Origin: Planctomycetaceae bacterium UBA4732
GTDB lineage: Bacteria > Planctomycetota > Planctomycetia > Gemmatales > Gemmataceae
Direction: 5' to 3'
DNA length: 5,267 nt
Assembly (NCBI GenBank): GCA_002404095.1
Contig: DHJA01000199.1
Span: 1-5,267 of the forward strand
Part shown: positions 1 through 5,267 of the stretch, piece after piece
Position numbering within the stretch: the first letter of the stretch is position 1
Layout: each line of letters starts with the position of its first letter
Made by a program: the position numbers and the translations under genes
Notes under the pieces: model-generated
What the model saw: only the letters and a program-made list of their open reading frames with translations
The model's database searches: none
Told to the model about the DNA's origin: nothing

Positions 1-161
1 ACAGGAATCGTTGCAACCTCTCAATTGAGCTACAATCATCGCCTATCTTCCCTAGCCTGCCAAGGCCTCTCGGAAGTTGTGGGGAACAACGAGGGGGAAA
101 CCCCTGGCTATTAAGCGCCGCTCCTCCGGGGCTAATACCAATTGCCAGACAGAACCCAGTC
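1..161. other. Left-edge non-coding stretch
   Basis: I see no convincing gene on either strand here. The stretch lies downstream of the minus-strand LEA-like gene. It holds two small hairpins (92-105 and 106-139), annotated separately, and a fragment near the left end that looks like a tRNA D-arm but does not fold as a tRNA (see rejected items). A gene running in from the left cannot be excluded, but none is visible. Confidence 0.5.
92..139 (-). terminator. Tandem hairpins, possible transcription end of the LEA-like gene
   Basis: Read on the minus strand, the first hairpin (139 to 106) begins about 22 bases after the stop codon. It pairs GG-TATTA-GC-C-CCG with its partner arm around a GAGGAG loop, with two single-base bulges and one C/C mismatch. 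Directly after it comes a perfect 5-bp stem, AGGGG/CCCCT (105 to 92), with a 4-base loop. No run of T follows either stem, so this is not a classic intrinsic terminator. It could be a factor-dependent end or 3'-end protection, or simply chance structure. Confidence 0.25.
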
Positions 162-320
162 CTACTTGGAAGCGTCCTTGATCTTCTGGCCCGCTTCCTT
201 TGCCTTATCGCCGACTGCTTTACCGGCGGCCTTCGTCGCATCGACCGTCTTTTCCGTCGCCTTCTTGGCGGCGGCGGCGGCATCGTCGATACCCTTTTTC
301 ACGTCGTTCTTAATGTCCAT
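162..320 (-). CDS. Small LEA group 3-like Lys/Ala-rich protein (52 aa)
   Basis: The product is a very small, soluble, highly charged protein of 52 residues beginning MDIKNDVKK. It has 13 Lys and 13 Ala, and no Arg, His, Leu, Pro, Cys or aromatic residue. From about residue 19 on it shows 11-residue periodicity: Asp at 27, 38 and 49; Gly at 33 and 44; Lys at 30 and 41; Thr/Val/Ile at 25, 36 and 47. Such 11-mers are the hallmark of group 3 LEA (LEA_4) proteins, which are disordered in solution, fold as amphipathic helices on drying, and protect proteins or membranes. A histone H1-like DNA-binding tail is the alternative reading. There is no signal peptide or membrane segment, so a cytoplasmic location is likely. 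The start is set by an AGGGAG site 7 bases upstream; a longer TTG start at 359 would begin inside the upstream dyad. A sigma-54-like promoter lies upstream. The function is inferred from composition only. Confidence 0.75.
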   Translation of the reverse strand: MDIKNDVKKGIDDAAAAAKKATEKTVDATKAAGKAVGDKAKEAGQKIKDASK

Positions 321-325
321 GATAG

Positions 326-333
326 CTCTCCCT
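326..333 (-). promoter_or_regulatory. Ribosome binding site fixing the start of the LEA-like gene
   Basis: On the minus strand, AGGGAGAG lies before the ATG at 320, with 7 bases between AGGGAG and the start codon. This is a good Shine-Dalgarno match and favours the 52-residue protein over the 65-residue reading that begins at a TTG 39 bases further upstream. Confidence 0.7.
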
Positions 334-345
334 GAGATCGAAGGT

Positions 346-360
346 TTTGGAATTTCCAAA
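346..360 (-). repeat. Perfect 15-bp dyad in the leader of the LEA-like gene
   Basis: TTTGGAA-T-TTCCAAA is a perfect 7-bp inverted repeat around one central base. If the sigma-54-like promoter starts transcription near 364, this dyad spans roughly +5 to +19 of the transcript. As RNA it can form a 6-bp stem with a 3-base loop just after the 5' end, which could stabilise the message. As DNA it could be a repressor operator. No U-run follows it, so it is not a terminator for the upstream kinase operon. Confidence 0.5.
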
Positions 361-375
361 GACCCTGTTCTCCGC

Positions 376-390
376 GCAAGAGCCGTGCCA
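376..390 (-). promoter_or_regulatory. Sigma-54 (RpoN) -24/-12 promoter for the LEA-like gene
   Basis: The minus strand reads TGGCAC-GGCTC-TTGC from 390 to 376, preceded by T. This matches the sigma-54 consensus (YTGGCACGrNNNTTGCW) at every defined base except the last W, where G is found. The invariant GG and GC doublets are exactly 10 bases apart. Predicted transcription start is near 364, giving a leader of about 44 bases before the ATG at 320, and the orientation is correct. Sigma-54 promoters need an AAA+ activator bound upstream; such sites would lie in the 391-435 gap or inside the end of the hybrid kinase gene. No activator gene is in the window, and the two kinases here lack the sigma-54 interaction domain. 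Confidence 0.7.
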
Positions 391-435
391 AACTGCCATT
401 TCGTTTAGACCAGAGCGCTCCCCTTCGGGTCGCGG

Positions 436-2424
436 CTAAACGGTTCCCGCGGCTTCCTCCAGCGCCTGCCCAACCGCCTTCCATAAGCCGTCCATCCTAA
501 ATGGTTTGCGGATTAGGCCGACCAGCGGATTCAACAACAGTTCCGGGGCGGGACTGATCTCCGCCAAGCCAGTGCAGAGCAGAATCGGTAGGCCGGGACG
601 GCGCTGGCGCAGTCGCCGGAACGTATCGGCCGCGTCCTCGCGCGGCATCATCAAGTCGAGAATGACGAGGTCAACGGCCTTGCCGTCGCTGAGCATTTCG
701 AGAGCCTCGTGCCCGCTGGCGGCCACGGAAACTTGATGACCGGCGATCTGCAGGAATCGGCGCACCACATCGAGTACCGCTTCCTCGTCGTCAATTACCA
801 GGATGGAACGACCCGGCGCGGCTTCCGGCTGAACGACCGCCGGTTCAGCCAAAGAGGAATGGCGGCGGTCGCCGCCGGGCGTCGGCACGAGACGCGGTAG
901 ATAGATACTGACGCACGTCCCTAGACCGGCGGTGCTGTCGATGGTGAGCCATCCCTGATGCCCTTGGACGATGCCGAACACCATGGGCAACCCCAGCCCG
1001 GTGCCCTGCCCGACTTCCTTGGTCGTGAAAAAAGGATCCAGGGCTTGATTCAGCACGTCGGGCGTCATGCCTGTGCCGCGGTCCTCGACTTGAAGCAAGA
1101 CGTAATCGCCCACCGGCACATTCTGAGGAAAGGCCGCGCGGGCCTCGGTTGTTTTCTCCGCGCGCAGACGAAAAACGATGAAAGAGGTCCGTTCAGGAGC
1201 TGAAGACGCCGCCGCTGCAGCTAGGTCGGGGTCAAGCGCCTCCCGCGGCGCCACGGCGTCGCGGGCGTTGAGGAAGAGGTTGACGAGCGCCTGCTGCAAC
1301 TGGTTGGCGTCGGCCTCCACCGCCAGGGGCGTCTCGGCATCGTCGGCCTCCATCTCAACGCTGACTTCCTGGCGCAGCGTGCGCGTCACCAGTTCGGCGG
1401 TGCCGCGGACGAGTTCGGGAATCGAGGTCGGCCGCCGACTCAGGGCGGGCTTGCGCGCGAACGCCAGGAGCTGGCGCGTCAAGGTCGCCGCCCGCTCGGA
1501 GAGGTCCACGACGTTCTGTAAAAACTCGCGCACCGCCGGGCCGGCGTCGTCCTCGCGCAGAGCCAGAGAAGCGTAGCCGTTGATGCCGGCCAGCAAGTTG
1601 TTGAATTCGTGGGCAACTCCGCCAGCCAAGGTGCCAACGCTTTGCATCTTCTGCGCTTGCAATAGTTGCCGCTCTAACTTCTTGTGTTCGGTCACGTCGC
1701 GGTAAATGCCAACGAAATGCGTAGGCCGCCCGCGCGGATCGCCAATGGGCGAAATGGTTAGCGACGTCTGAAACTGGCCGCCGTCTTTACGGCGGTTGGT
1801 CAGTTCGCCTTGCCAGCTGTCGCCGGCCAGGATGGTGCGCCACAGCGGAGCGTAGAATTCCGGCGGGTGGAGGTCACTCTTGAAGAGGCGCGGGGTCTGC
1901 CCGAGTAATTCCTGCCGGCCGTACCCTGTTATTTGCTCAAGGGCTTGGTTGACGTTGAGGATTACACCTTGCAAATCCGTGATGACCACGCCGTCGCGCG
2001 CCGACTCCAGGGCTTGAATGAGCAGCCGATTCATTTGTTCCAGGCGGTGCCGCTTCACCGACTCGACGACGCGCTGGGGAAGGTTGCCGAGGAAGGCGAG
2101 GGCCGGGTCTTTGACGAGGTAGTCCAGGGCGCCGGCACGGAGAACGCTGGCGGCCAGTTGTTGGTCGCCGGCGCCCGTGACCATCAGGACAGGCGCCGTC
2201 ACGCCCTCACGCCCCAGGGTGTGAAGCACGTCGAGGCCGGACATATCCGGTAGGAGATTGTCGAGAAGGACGAGATCAAAAGTAGTTTGTCCGAGAACGA
2301 TGAGCGCGTCGGCGGCAGTGCGGCAGCGCGTTACTTCATGGCCGACGCGCTCCAGGCTCTTGCGAATGAGCAAGGCGATGTCATCGTCGTCTTCGATCAG
2401 GAACAGTCGCAATGAGTCCGTCAT
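436..2424 (-). CDS. Hybrid histidine kinase, REC-PAS-HisKA-HATPase-REC (662 aa)
   Basis: This is a cytoplasmic phosphorelay kinase with receiver domains at both ends. REC1 (about 5-125) has the acidic pocket E11-D12-D13, phosphoacceptor D55, T83 and K105. A PAS domain with its PAC tail (about 133-250) probably senses a signal or cofactor that cannot be named. The dimerisation/H-box region (about 260-325) carries H272 in GGVAHEFNNLL. The ATPase domain (about 370-511) shows the N-box N386, the G1 box D448-R-G-T-G, the F-box DPFFTTK (463-469) and the G2 box GQGTGLGL (472-479). REC2 (about 540-657) has D545-D546, D590, T618 and K640. All catalytic residues are present. There is an Ala-rich insert at 401-407 between the N and G1 boxes. 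No membrane segment or DNA-binding output is seen. The ATG at 2424 follows a purine-rich GAGAAAG site and lies 21 bases after the upstream kinase stop, so the two genes are probably one operon. Confidence 0.93.
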   Translation of the reverse strand: MTDSLRLFLIEDDDDIALLIRKSLERVGHEVTRCRTAADALIVLGQTTFDLVLLDNLLPDMSGLDVLHTLGREGVTAPVLMVTGAGDQQLAASVLRAGALDYLVKDPALAFLGNLPQRVVESVKRHRLEQMNRLLIQALESARDGVVITDLQGVILNVNQALEQITGYGRQELLGQTPRLFKSDLHPPEFYAPLWRTILAGDSWQGELTNRRKDGGQFQTSLTISPIGDPRGRPTHFVGIYRDVTEHKKLERQLLQAQKMQSVGTLAGGVAHEFNNLLAGINGYASLALREDDAGPAVREFLQNVVDLSERAATLTRQLLAFARKPALSRRPTSIPELVRGTAELVTRTLRQEVSVEMEADDAETPLAVEADANQLQQALVNLFLNARDAVAPREALDPDLAAAAASSAPERTSFIVFRLRAEKTTEARAAFPQNVPVGDYVLLQVEDRGTGMTPDVLNQALDPFFTTKEVGQGTGLGLPMVFGIVQGHQGWLTIDSTAGLGTCVSIYLPRLVPTPGGDRRHSSLAEPAVVQPEAAPGRSILVIDDEEAVLDVVRRFLQIAGHQVSVAASGHEALEMLSDGKAVDLVILDLMMPREDAADTFRRLRQRRPGLPILLCTGLAEISPAPELLLNPLVGLIRKPFRMDGLWKAVGQALEEAAGTV

Positions 2425-2445
2425 ACGGTCTTTCTCGCGGCCGCG

Positions 2446-3165
2446 TTAGGGAGTGCGAATGAGGACGGCGAACGTCGCGCCGGCGCCCGGTTCGGAGTGA
2501 ACGCGCATCGCACCGCCCCACCCCGCCACGATCTGGCGAACCAAAAACAACCCCAGGCCAGCTGTTCCGCCGCCTGCAAAGCACTCGAACAGTCGAGGCG
2601 CCTGAGTTTCCGGCAAACCGCGGCCGTCGTCCTTGACCCACCACTCCACCCCGTCTCGAGCGCGCCGGGAACCTACTTCGACACATGAGGCACAGCCGCC
2701 GTCGGCCTGTACCGCGTTGCGTAGTAAGTGAACCAGCACGAGTCGTAAGCTCCGGCGCGACACGGGGACGACCGTAGCCTGCGGGTCGATCGCATACCGG
2801 ACGGACCAGCCAGACGCCGTCAAGTTTACCTCGGCCGCCGCCTCATGAGCGGCCTCTAATAACGACGCCTCCTCAACCGGCCCACGGTCGCACGTCAGCC
2901 GGCCGACCTCCGCCAGCGTCCGTACTAAGCCGTCCGCGCGGCGGGCGAGGTCGGCCAGACGTAGCAAGTGGGCGCGACCTTCATCGTCGAGCCGGTCGGC
3001 CTGCTCCATCTCAATCAGGCGGGCCAAGCCTTGCAGGGCGACCAGTTGATTCGGCAACTCATGTCCGAGAGCCTTCTGGAAACAGCCTAGCAGGCGTTCA
3101 AGCTGTTCGATGCCGCGACGCGAATGGTTCGCCGGGTCGGGGTTAAAATCGTACTGAAGGTCCAT
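2446..3165 (-). CDS. Soluble sensor histidine kinase (about 239 aa)
   Basis: This is a short kinase made of little more than the catalytic core. Counting from the ATG at 3165, the H-box ALGHELPNQL places the phosphorylated His at residue 35. The ATPase domain follows with N-box HLLRNAVQA (N150), G1 box DDGRGL (D179, G181, G183), F-box LFECF (192-196) and G2 box GTAGLGL (200-206). It has no PAS, GAF, membrane or receiver domain, so the signal probably arrives through a partner protein. The neighbouring hybrid kinase, whose N-terminal receiver is free, is the obvious phosphorylation partner, but that is inference. The start is uncertain: the frame stays open to a GTG at 3222 and another ATG at 3198. 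I prefer 3165 because the residues before it are not kinase-like and a possible -10 box lies just upstream. None of the three has a strong ribosome binding site. Confidence 0.88.
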   Translation of the reverse strand: MDLQYDFNPDPANHSRRGIEQLERLLGCFQKALGHELPNQLVALQGLARLIEMEQADRLDDEGRAHLLRLADLARRADGLVRTLAEVGRLTCDRGPVEEASLLEAAHEAAAEVNLTASGWSVRYAIDPQATVVPVSRRSLRLVLVHLLRNAVQADGGCASCVEVGSRRARDGVEWWVKDDGRGLPETQAPRLFECFAGGGTAGLGLFLVRQIVAGWGGAMRVHSEPGAGATFAVLIRTP

Positions 3166-3181
3166 GCGCCGTATCCAAGCT

Positions 3182-3187
3182 AATATA
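3182..3187 (-). promoter_or_regulatory. Possible -10 box for the kinase operon
   Basis: The minus strand reads TATATT (5 of 6 to TATAAT) about 17 bases before the ATG at 3165. Transcription would start near 3175, leaving a leader of only about 10 bases with no Shine-Dalgarno site. No good -35 box is found 16-18 bases upstream. A perfect GC dyad (GGCGC-G-GCGCC, 3203-3213) sits where the -35 region would be and could be a regulator site. The call is weak. Confidence 0.3.
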
Positions 3188-3308
3188 GGTAGAGGCATTC
3201 TAGGCGCGGCGCCGGAAGCCACGCCAGAGCGTTATGTGCCGAAGCGCCCGTTGGCGAGCCGGGCTGATGATGAACTATGCTGGCTACCATTGATCCGCCA
3301 CTTGGCCT

Positions 3309-3336
3309 ATGACGCCATCCCCTTCGCGCGTATAAT
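3309..3336 (+). promoter_or_regulatory. Housekeeping-type promoter for the ABC transporter operon
   Basis: A perfect TATAAT at 3331-3336 has an ATGACG box (4 of 6 to TTGACA) 16 bases upstream at 3309-3314. Transcription would start near 3343, about 33 bases before the ATPase ATG. This stretch is AT-richer than its surroundings and in the right position and orientation. Planctomycete promoters are less well known, so the -35 assignment is less sure than the -10. Confidence 0.6.
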
Positions 3337-3360
3337 CCGCCCTCGCATCGTCCCCCGGCG

Positions 3361-3366
3361 AGGAGG
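3361..3366 (+). promoter_or_regulatory. Strong ribosome binding site of the ABC ATPase gene
   Basis: AGGAGG is a full Shine-Dalgarno match and sits 9 bases before the ATG at 3376. It settles the start and suggests efficient translation. Confidence 0.8.
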
Positions 3367-3375
3367 ATTGCCCAG

Positions 3376-4380
3376 ATGGCCGACACCCCTAGCAGCGATC
3401 TGGTAGTCGAGACGTTCAAGCTCACCAAGCTTTATCGCAATCGCTTGATCGCGCTCAACGATGTGACCCTGCGCCTTGAACCCGGCTGCGTCCTCGGCCT
3501 GCTCGGGGCTAACGGCGCCGGCAAGACGACGCTCCTGCGCCTTCTCACCGGCCTCCATCGTCCCACCGCTGGCTGGGCCAAAGTGTTTGGCAAAAAAATG
3601 GGGCCTAACAGTGCCGACCTACGCCGCCGCATCGGCTACATCCCCACCAATCCCCAGTTTCCACGCGGCATGACGCCGATCACCTATCTTGACTACATGG
3701 CCCGGCTTTTCGGCTTGCCCGCCGACGTGCGCAAACCGCGCCTCGCCTCGCTCATTCGCGCCGTGGACCTACTCGGCGCCTCCGGGCACGTCATCGACGG
3801 CTTCTCTAATGGCATGACCGCCCGGCTTGCCGTGGCCGCCAGCCTTATCAATGAGCCGGACCTGCTCATCTGGGACGAGCCGACTCACGGCCTCGATCCC
3901 GAAGCGCGACGTAGTATGCTCGACCTCATCAAAGAATTGGCGCGTGAAAAGACCTTGATTGTCTCCAGTCACAACCTCAGCGACATCGACGAGGTTTGCA
4001 ATCACGCCGCCGTTCTCAGTCACGGCCAACTGATTTACTGCGGCTCCTTGCAAGACCTCAAAGGGCGCATGCGCCGCAATCACTTTGAGATGGACCTGGA
4101 GGGCGATCAAAAAGCCGTCGCCAAGGCGACAACGGCGATCCGCGCTCTCCCTGATTTTAAGGTGGTCAACCTGCGCCAGCGGCGCCTGGAGCTTTACTTG
4201 CACGAGGAGGTCGTCAATACCTCCGCCCTGGCCGGCGTTTTCTCGATCCTCACCGACAACAAAGTTTCGCTCGTCAGCGTCCGCAGCGTAGGCCAGCAGA
4301 CCGAGCAAGCCTTCCTCGACTTGGTGGAGAAGGAAGAGTCGCGCGGCTTCGCCCGCATCTATCAGGATGAAGCAGCATGA
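3376..4380 (+). CDS. ABC-2 type transporter ATP-binding protein (334 aa)
   Basis: This is the cytoplasmic ATPase subunit that powers an ABC-2 type transporter, probably an exporter, with the permease encoded next. Visible motifs: Walker A GANGAGKTT (44-52, Lys50); a Q-loop region at IGYIPTNPQF (86-95); a signature FSNGM (143-147) in place of LSGGQ; Walker B LLIWDEPT (163-170) with Asp167 and catalytic Glu168; D-loop GLDP (172-175); and the switch His199 in VSSHN. The usual Q-loop position after IGYIP is Thr91, with a Gln three residues on at 94. Relaxed signatures and Q-loops are common in NatA/CcmA-like ATPases, so activity is expected. Residues about 230-334 form an extra C-terminal domain, as in many ABC-2 ATPases. 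The gene overlaps the permease by ATGA, so translation is probably coupled. The substrate cannot be told from sequence. Confidence 0.94.
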   Translation: MADTPSSDLVVETFKLTKLYRNRLIALNDVTLRLEPGCVLGLLGANGAGKTTLLRLLTGLHRPTAGWAKVFGKKMGPNSADLRRRIGYIPTNPQFPRGMTPITYLDYMARLFGLPADVRKPRLASLIRAVDLLGASGHVIDGFSNGMTARLAVAASLINEPDLLIWDEPTHGLDPEARRSMLDLIKELAREKTLIVSSHNLSDIDEVCNHAAVLSHGQLIYCGSLQDLKGRMRRNHFEMDLEGDQKAVAKATTAIRALPDFKVVNLRQRRLELYLHEEVVNTSALAGVFSILTDNKVSLVSVRSVGQQTEQAFLDLVEKEESRGFARIYQDEAA

Positions 4381-5180
4381 AGGAACGAGGAAAGGTCATG
4401 GAAGTCGCCGCCGACAAAAAACCCGTATCCATTAACCGCTGGCTGCCCTACTGGGCGGTGTTCCAGTACGACGTGGGGCAAACGCTGCGCAGCTGGGTCT
4501 ATCTGACGTGGGTTTTAGCCGTGTTGCTCGCCACCACTGGCTATCTGCTTTATCGCGCCGGCCTGACTCAGGAGGGCGGCTTCGTCCAGCAGGCGTCGCA
4601 GCTGTTCAGCCACCTTTTGCAAGGGACGGTCCTCGTCAGTATCGCTTTTGTCGTGGTCCTCGCGGCCGGCTGTATCTCCTCCGAGCGCGGCACGTTGGCC
4701 GATTCCGTCCTCAGCCGCGGCATCAGTCGCTATCAGTATTTCCTGGGCAAATGGCACGCCCGGCTGGCGACGGTCCTCGGAACCTATTTCGTACTGAGCC
4801 TGGTGGCAATGGGCGGCAGCCTGATCTTTGTGCATGAAGACGTGACCGTGGACGGAAGCCTGGTGGCGCTGGCGACGATGGGCGCCCTGCTGGCGGCGGT
4901 CGTGACGGCCGGCGTAGCGGTCAGCGCGGTGAGCAACAATACCTTGCTCGCCGTCGCCGGCCTGTGGGTTGCCCTCTACGGCGGCGGCTTCGTCCTGAAC
5001 CTGAAATGGTTGCGTAGCAGCGTAACGACCTCGCCGGCCCAGGTGCTTGAACGGCTGCCCAACATCCTTTGCGGTTTTTACGACCTTCAAGCACTCGCTT
5101 CCTTGGCCGGCTGGAGCGCGGCCGTCTCGCTGACGGCGGCGATTGTCGGCATGATCTGCTTTTCTCGCCGCGACGTTTAG
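4377..5180 (+). CDS. ABC-2 type transporter permease (267 aa)
   Basis: This is the membrane subunit paired with the ATPase just upstream. About six hydrophobic segments are visible: near 42-60, 82-100, 131-152, 162-184, 187-207 and 240-261. Between the second and third is the motif ISSERGTLADSVLSRGISRYQYFLGKW (100-126, key residues Ser-Glu-Arg, Gly, Leu, Ser-Arg, Gly-Lys). It is the cytoplasmic coupling region typical of ABC-2 permeases and contacts the ATPase. At 267 residues it is a normal half-transporter, so a dimer of permeases with a dimer of ATPases is likely. Two starts are possible: the ATG at 4377, which overlaps the ATPase stop, and an in-frame ATG at 4398 (residue 8), which has the better ribosome binding site. 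No signal peptide is needed. The cargo is unknown. Confidence 0.92.
   Translation: MKERGKVMEVAADKKPVSINRWLPYWAVFQYDVGQTLRSWVYLTWVLAVLLATTGYLLYRAGLTQEGGFVQQASQLFSHLLQGTVLVSIAFVVVLAAGCISSERGTLADSVLSRGISRYQYFLGKWHARLATVLGTYFVLSLVAMGGSLIFVHEDVTVDGSLVALATMGALLAAVVTAGVAVSAVSNNTLLAVAGLWVALYGGGFVLNLKWLRSSVTTSPAQVLERLPNILCGFYDLQALASLAGWSAAVSLTAAIVGMICFSRRDV
4387..4391 (+). promoter_or_regulatory. Ribosome binding site favouring the second permease start
   Basis: GAGGA lies 6 bases before the in-frame ATG at 4398 and continues into AAAGG. The ATG at 4377 has only AGGA (4364-4367) 9 bases upstream, inside the ATPase gene. The permease may therefore begin at 4398 and be 7 residues shorter. Coupled re-initiation at the ATGA overlap could equally use 4377. 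Confidence 0.45.
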
Positions 5181-5202
5181 AAACTGTCCCATAAGCCATC
5201 GA

Positions 5203-5267
5203 AACACGGCTGAAACAGCCGTAGCACACGGGTAAACACTGTGTGCCACGGCTGTTTCAGCCGTGTT
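5203..5267. repeat. Nested inverted repeat with 27-base arms, possible bidirectional terminator
   Basis: The arms at 5203-5229 and 5241-5267 are perfect inverted copies except at one position (A in the left arm, C opposite in the right), around an 11-base spacer (5230-5240). In a minus-strand transcript the mismatch becomes a G-U wobble, so that strand would pair fully. Each arm holds its own hairpin: ACGGCTG-AAA-CAGCCGT at 5206-5222 and ACGGCTG-TTT-CAGCCGT at 5248-5264. It begins 22 bases after the permease stop, so it may end the ABC operon or protect its 3' end. It runs to the window edge and could extend further. The form suggests a dispersed palindromic (REP/MITE-like) element; copy number cannot be seen here. 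Confidence 0.8.

Noticed and set aside
1..43. tRNA-like fragment on the minus strand, with TGTAGCTCAATTGAGAG resembling a D-arm and GATTCCTGT resembling a T-arm
   Set aside because: The D-loop lacks the GG pair, the stem does not close as in a tRNA, no anticodon stem with U33 can be drawn, and no T-stem partner is present. CTCAATTGAG and GTTGCAAC are simple short palindromes.
131..139. GGGGCTAATACC resembling a 16S rRNA stretch
   Set aside because: The match is only about 12 bases and the flanks do not resemble rRNA. It is explained by the imperfect hairpin at 106-139.
142..408. 88-residue open frame on the plus strand
   Set aside because: It is antisense to the LEA-like gene, begins with a TTG without a good ribosome binding site, and overlaps the sigma-54-like promoter and dyad. 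The minus-strand gene has start, site and repeat evidence.
3246..3264. GCCCG/CGGGC hairpin in the divergent intergenic region
   Set aside because: The stem is only 5 bp, has no T-run, and is expected by chance in sequence this GC-rich.
3769..4308. 179-residue open frame on the minus strand opposite the ABC ATPase
   Set aside because: It is a shadow of the ATPase gene, whose motifs are unmistakable. No ribosome binding site or domain supports it.
4515..5249. 244-residue open frame on the minus strand opposite the permease
   Set aside because: It is a mirror of a GC-rich gene. The plus strand encodes a clear ABC-2 permease, and this frame starts inside the terminal inverted repeat and shows no recognisable domain.

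Overview
The window is GC-rich bacterial DNA with five protein-coding genes and short intergenic gaps. No rRNA, tRNA or CRISPR array was found, and nothing resembles a transposase or other mobile gene. No taxonomic marker is present. The GC-rich coding, the two-component genes built from several receiver and kinase modules, and a long nested inverted repeat of the ACGGCTG-AAA-CAGCCGT type are all compatible with a planctomycete (Gemmata-like) or a related bacterium. That placement is inference and cannot be settled from this window.

Layout, left to right. Bases 1-161 hold no convincing gene, only two small hairpins that may end transcription of the first gene. A 52-residue Lys/Ala-rich protein with 11-residue periodicity (LEA group 3-like) lies on the minus strand at 162-320. 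Upstream of it, in the same orientation, is a near-consensus sigma-54 (-24/-12) promoter at 376-390, followed by a 15-bp perfect dyad at 346-360 that would lie in the 5' leader. Next come two minus-strand signalling genes read as one unit: a soluble histidine kinase (3165 down to 2446) and, 21 bases after its stop, a REC-PAS-kinase-REC hybrid kinase (2424 down to 436). Neither carries a DNA-binding output domain.

A 210-base divergent intergenic region (3166-3375) separates the signalling operon from a plus-strand ABC-2 type transporter operon. That operon has a clear promoter (TATAAT at 3331-3336), an AGGAGG ribosome binding site, an ATPase gene (3376-4380), and a six-helix permease gene (4377-5180) that overlaps the ATPase stop by ATGA. 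The ATPase and permease probably assemble as an exporter dimer; the cargo cannot be told. At the right edge, starting 22 bases after the permease stop, is a 65-base inverted repeat with 27-base arms, each containing a smaller hairpin.

The soluble kinase probably works with the hybrid kinase as a phosphorelay whose final output lies outside the window. The most notable signal is the pairing of the sigma-54 promoter with the tiny LEA-like gene, which suggests inducible, activator-dependent expression of a stress-type protein. No link between the signalling operon, the transporter and the small gene is proven by the sequence.
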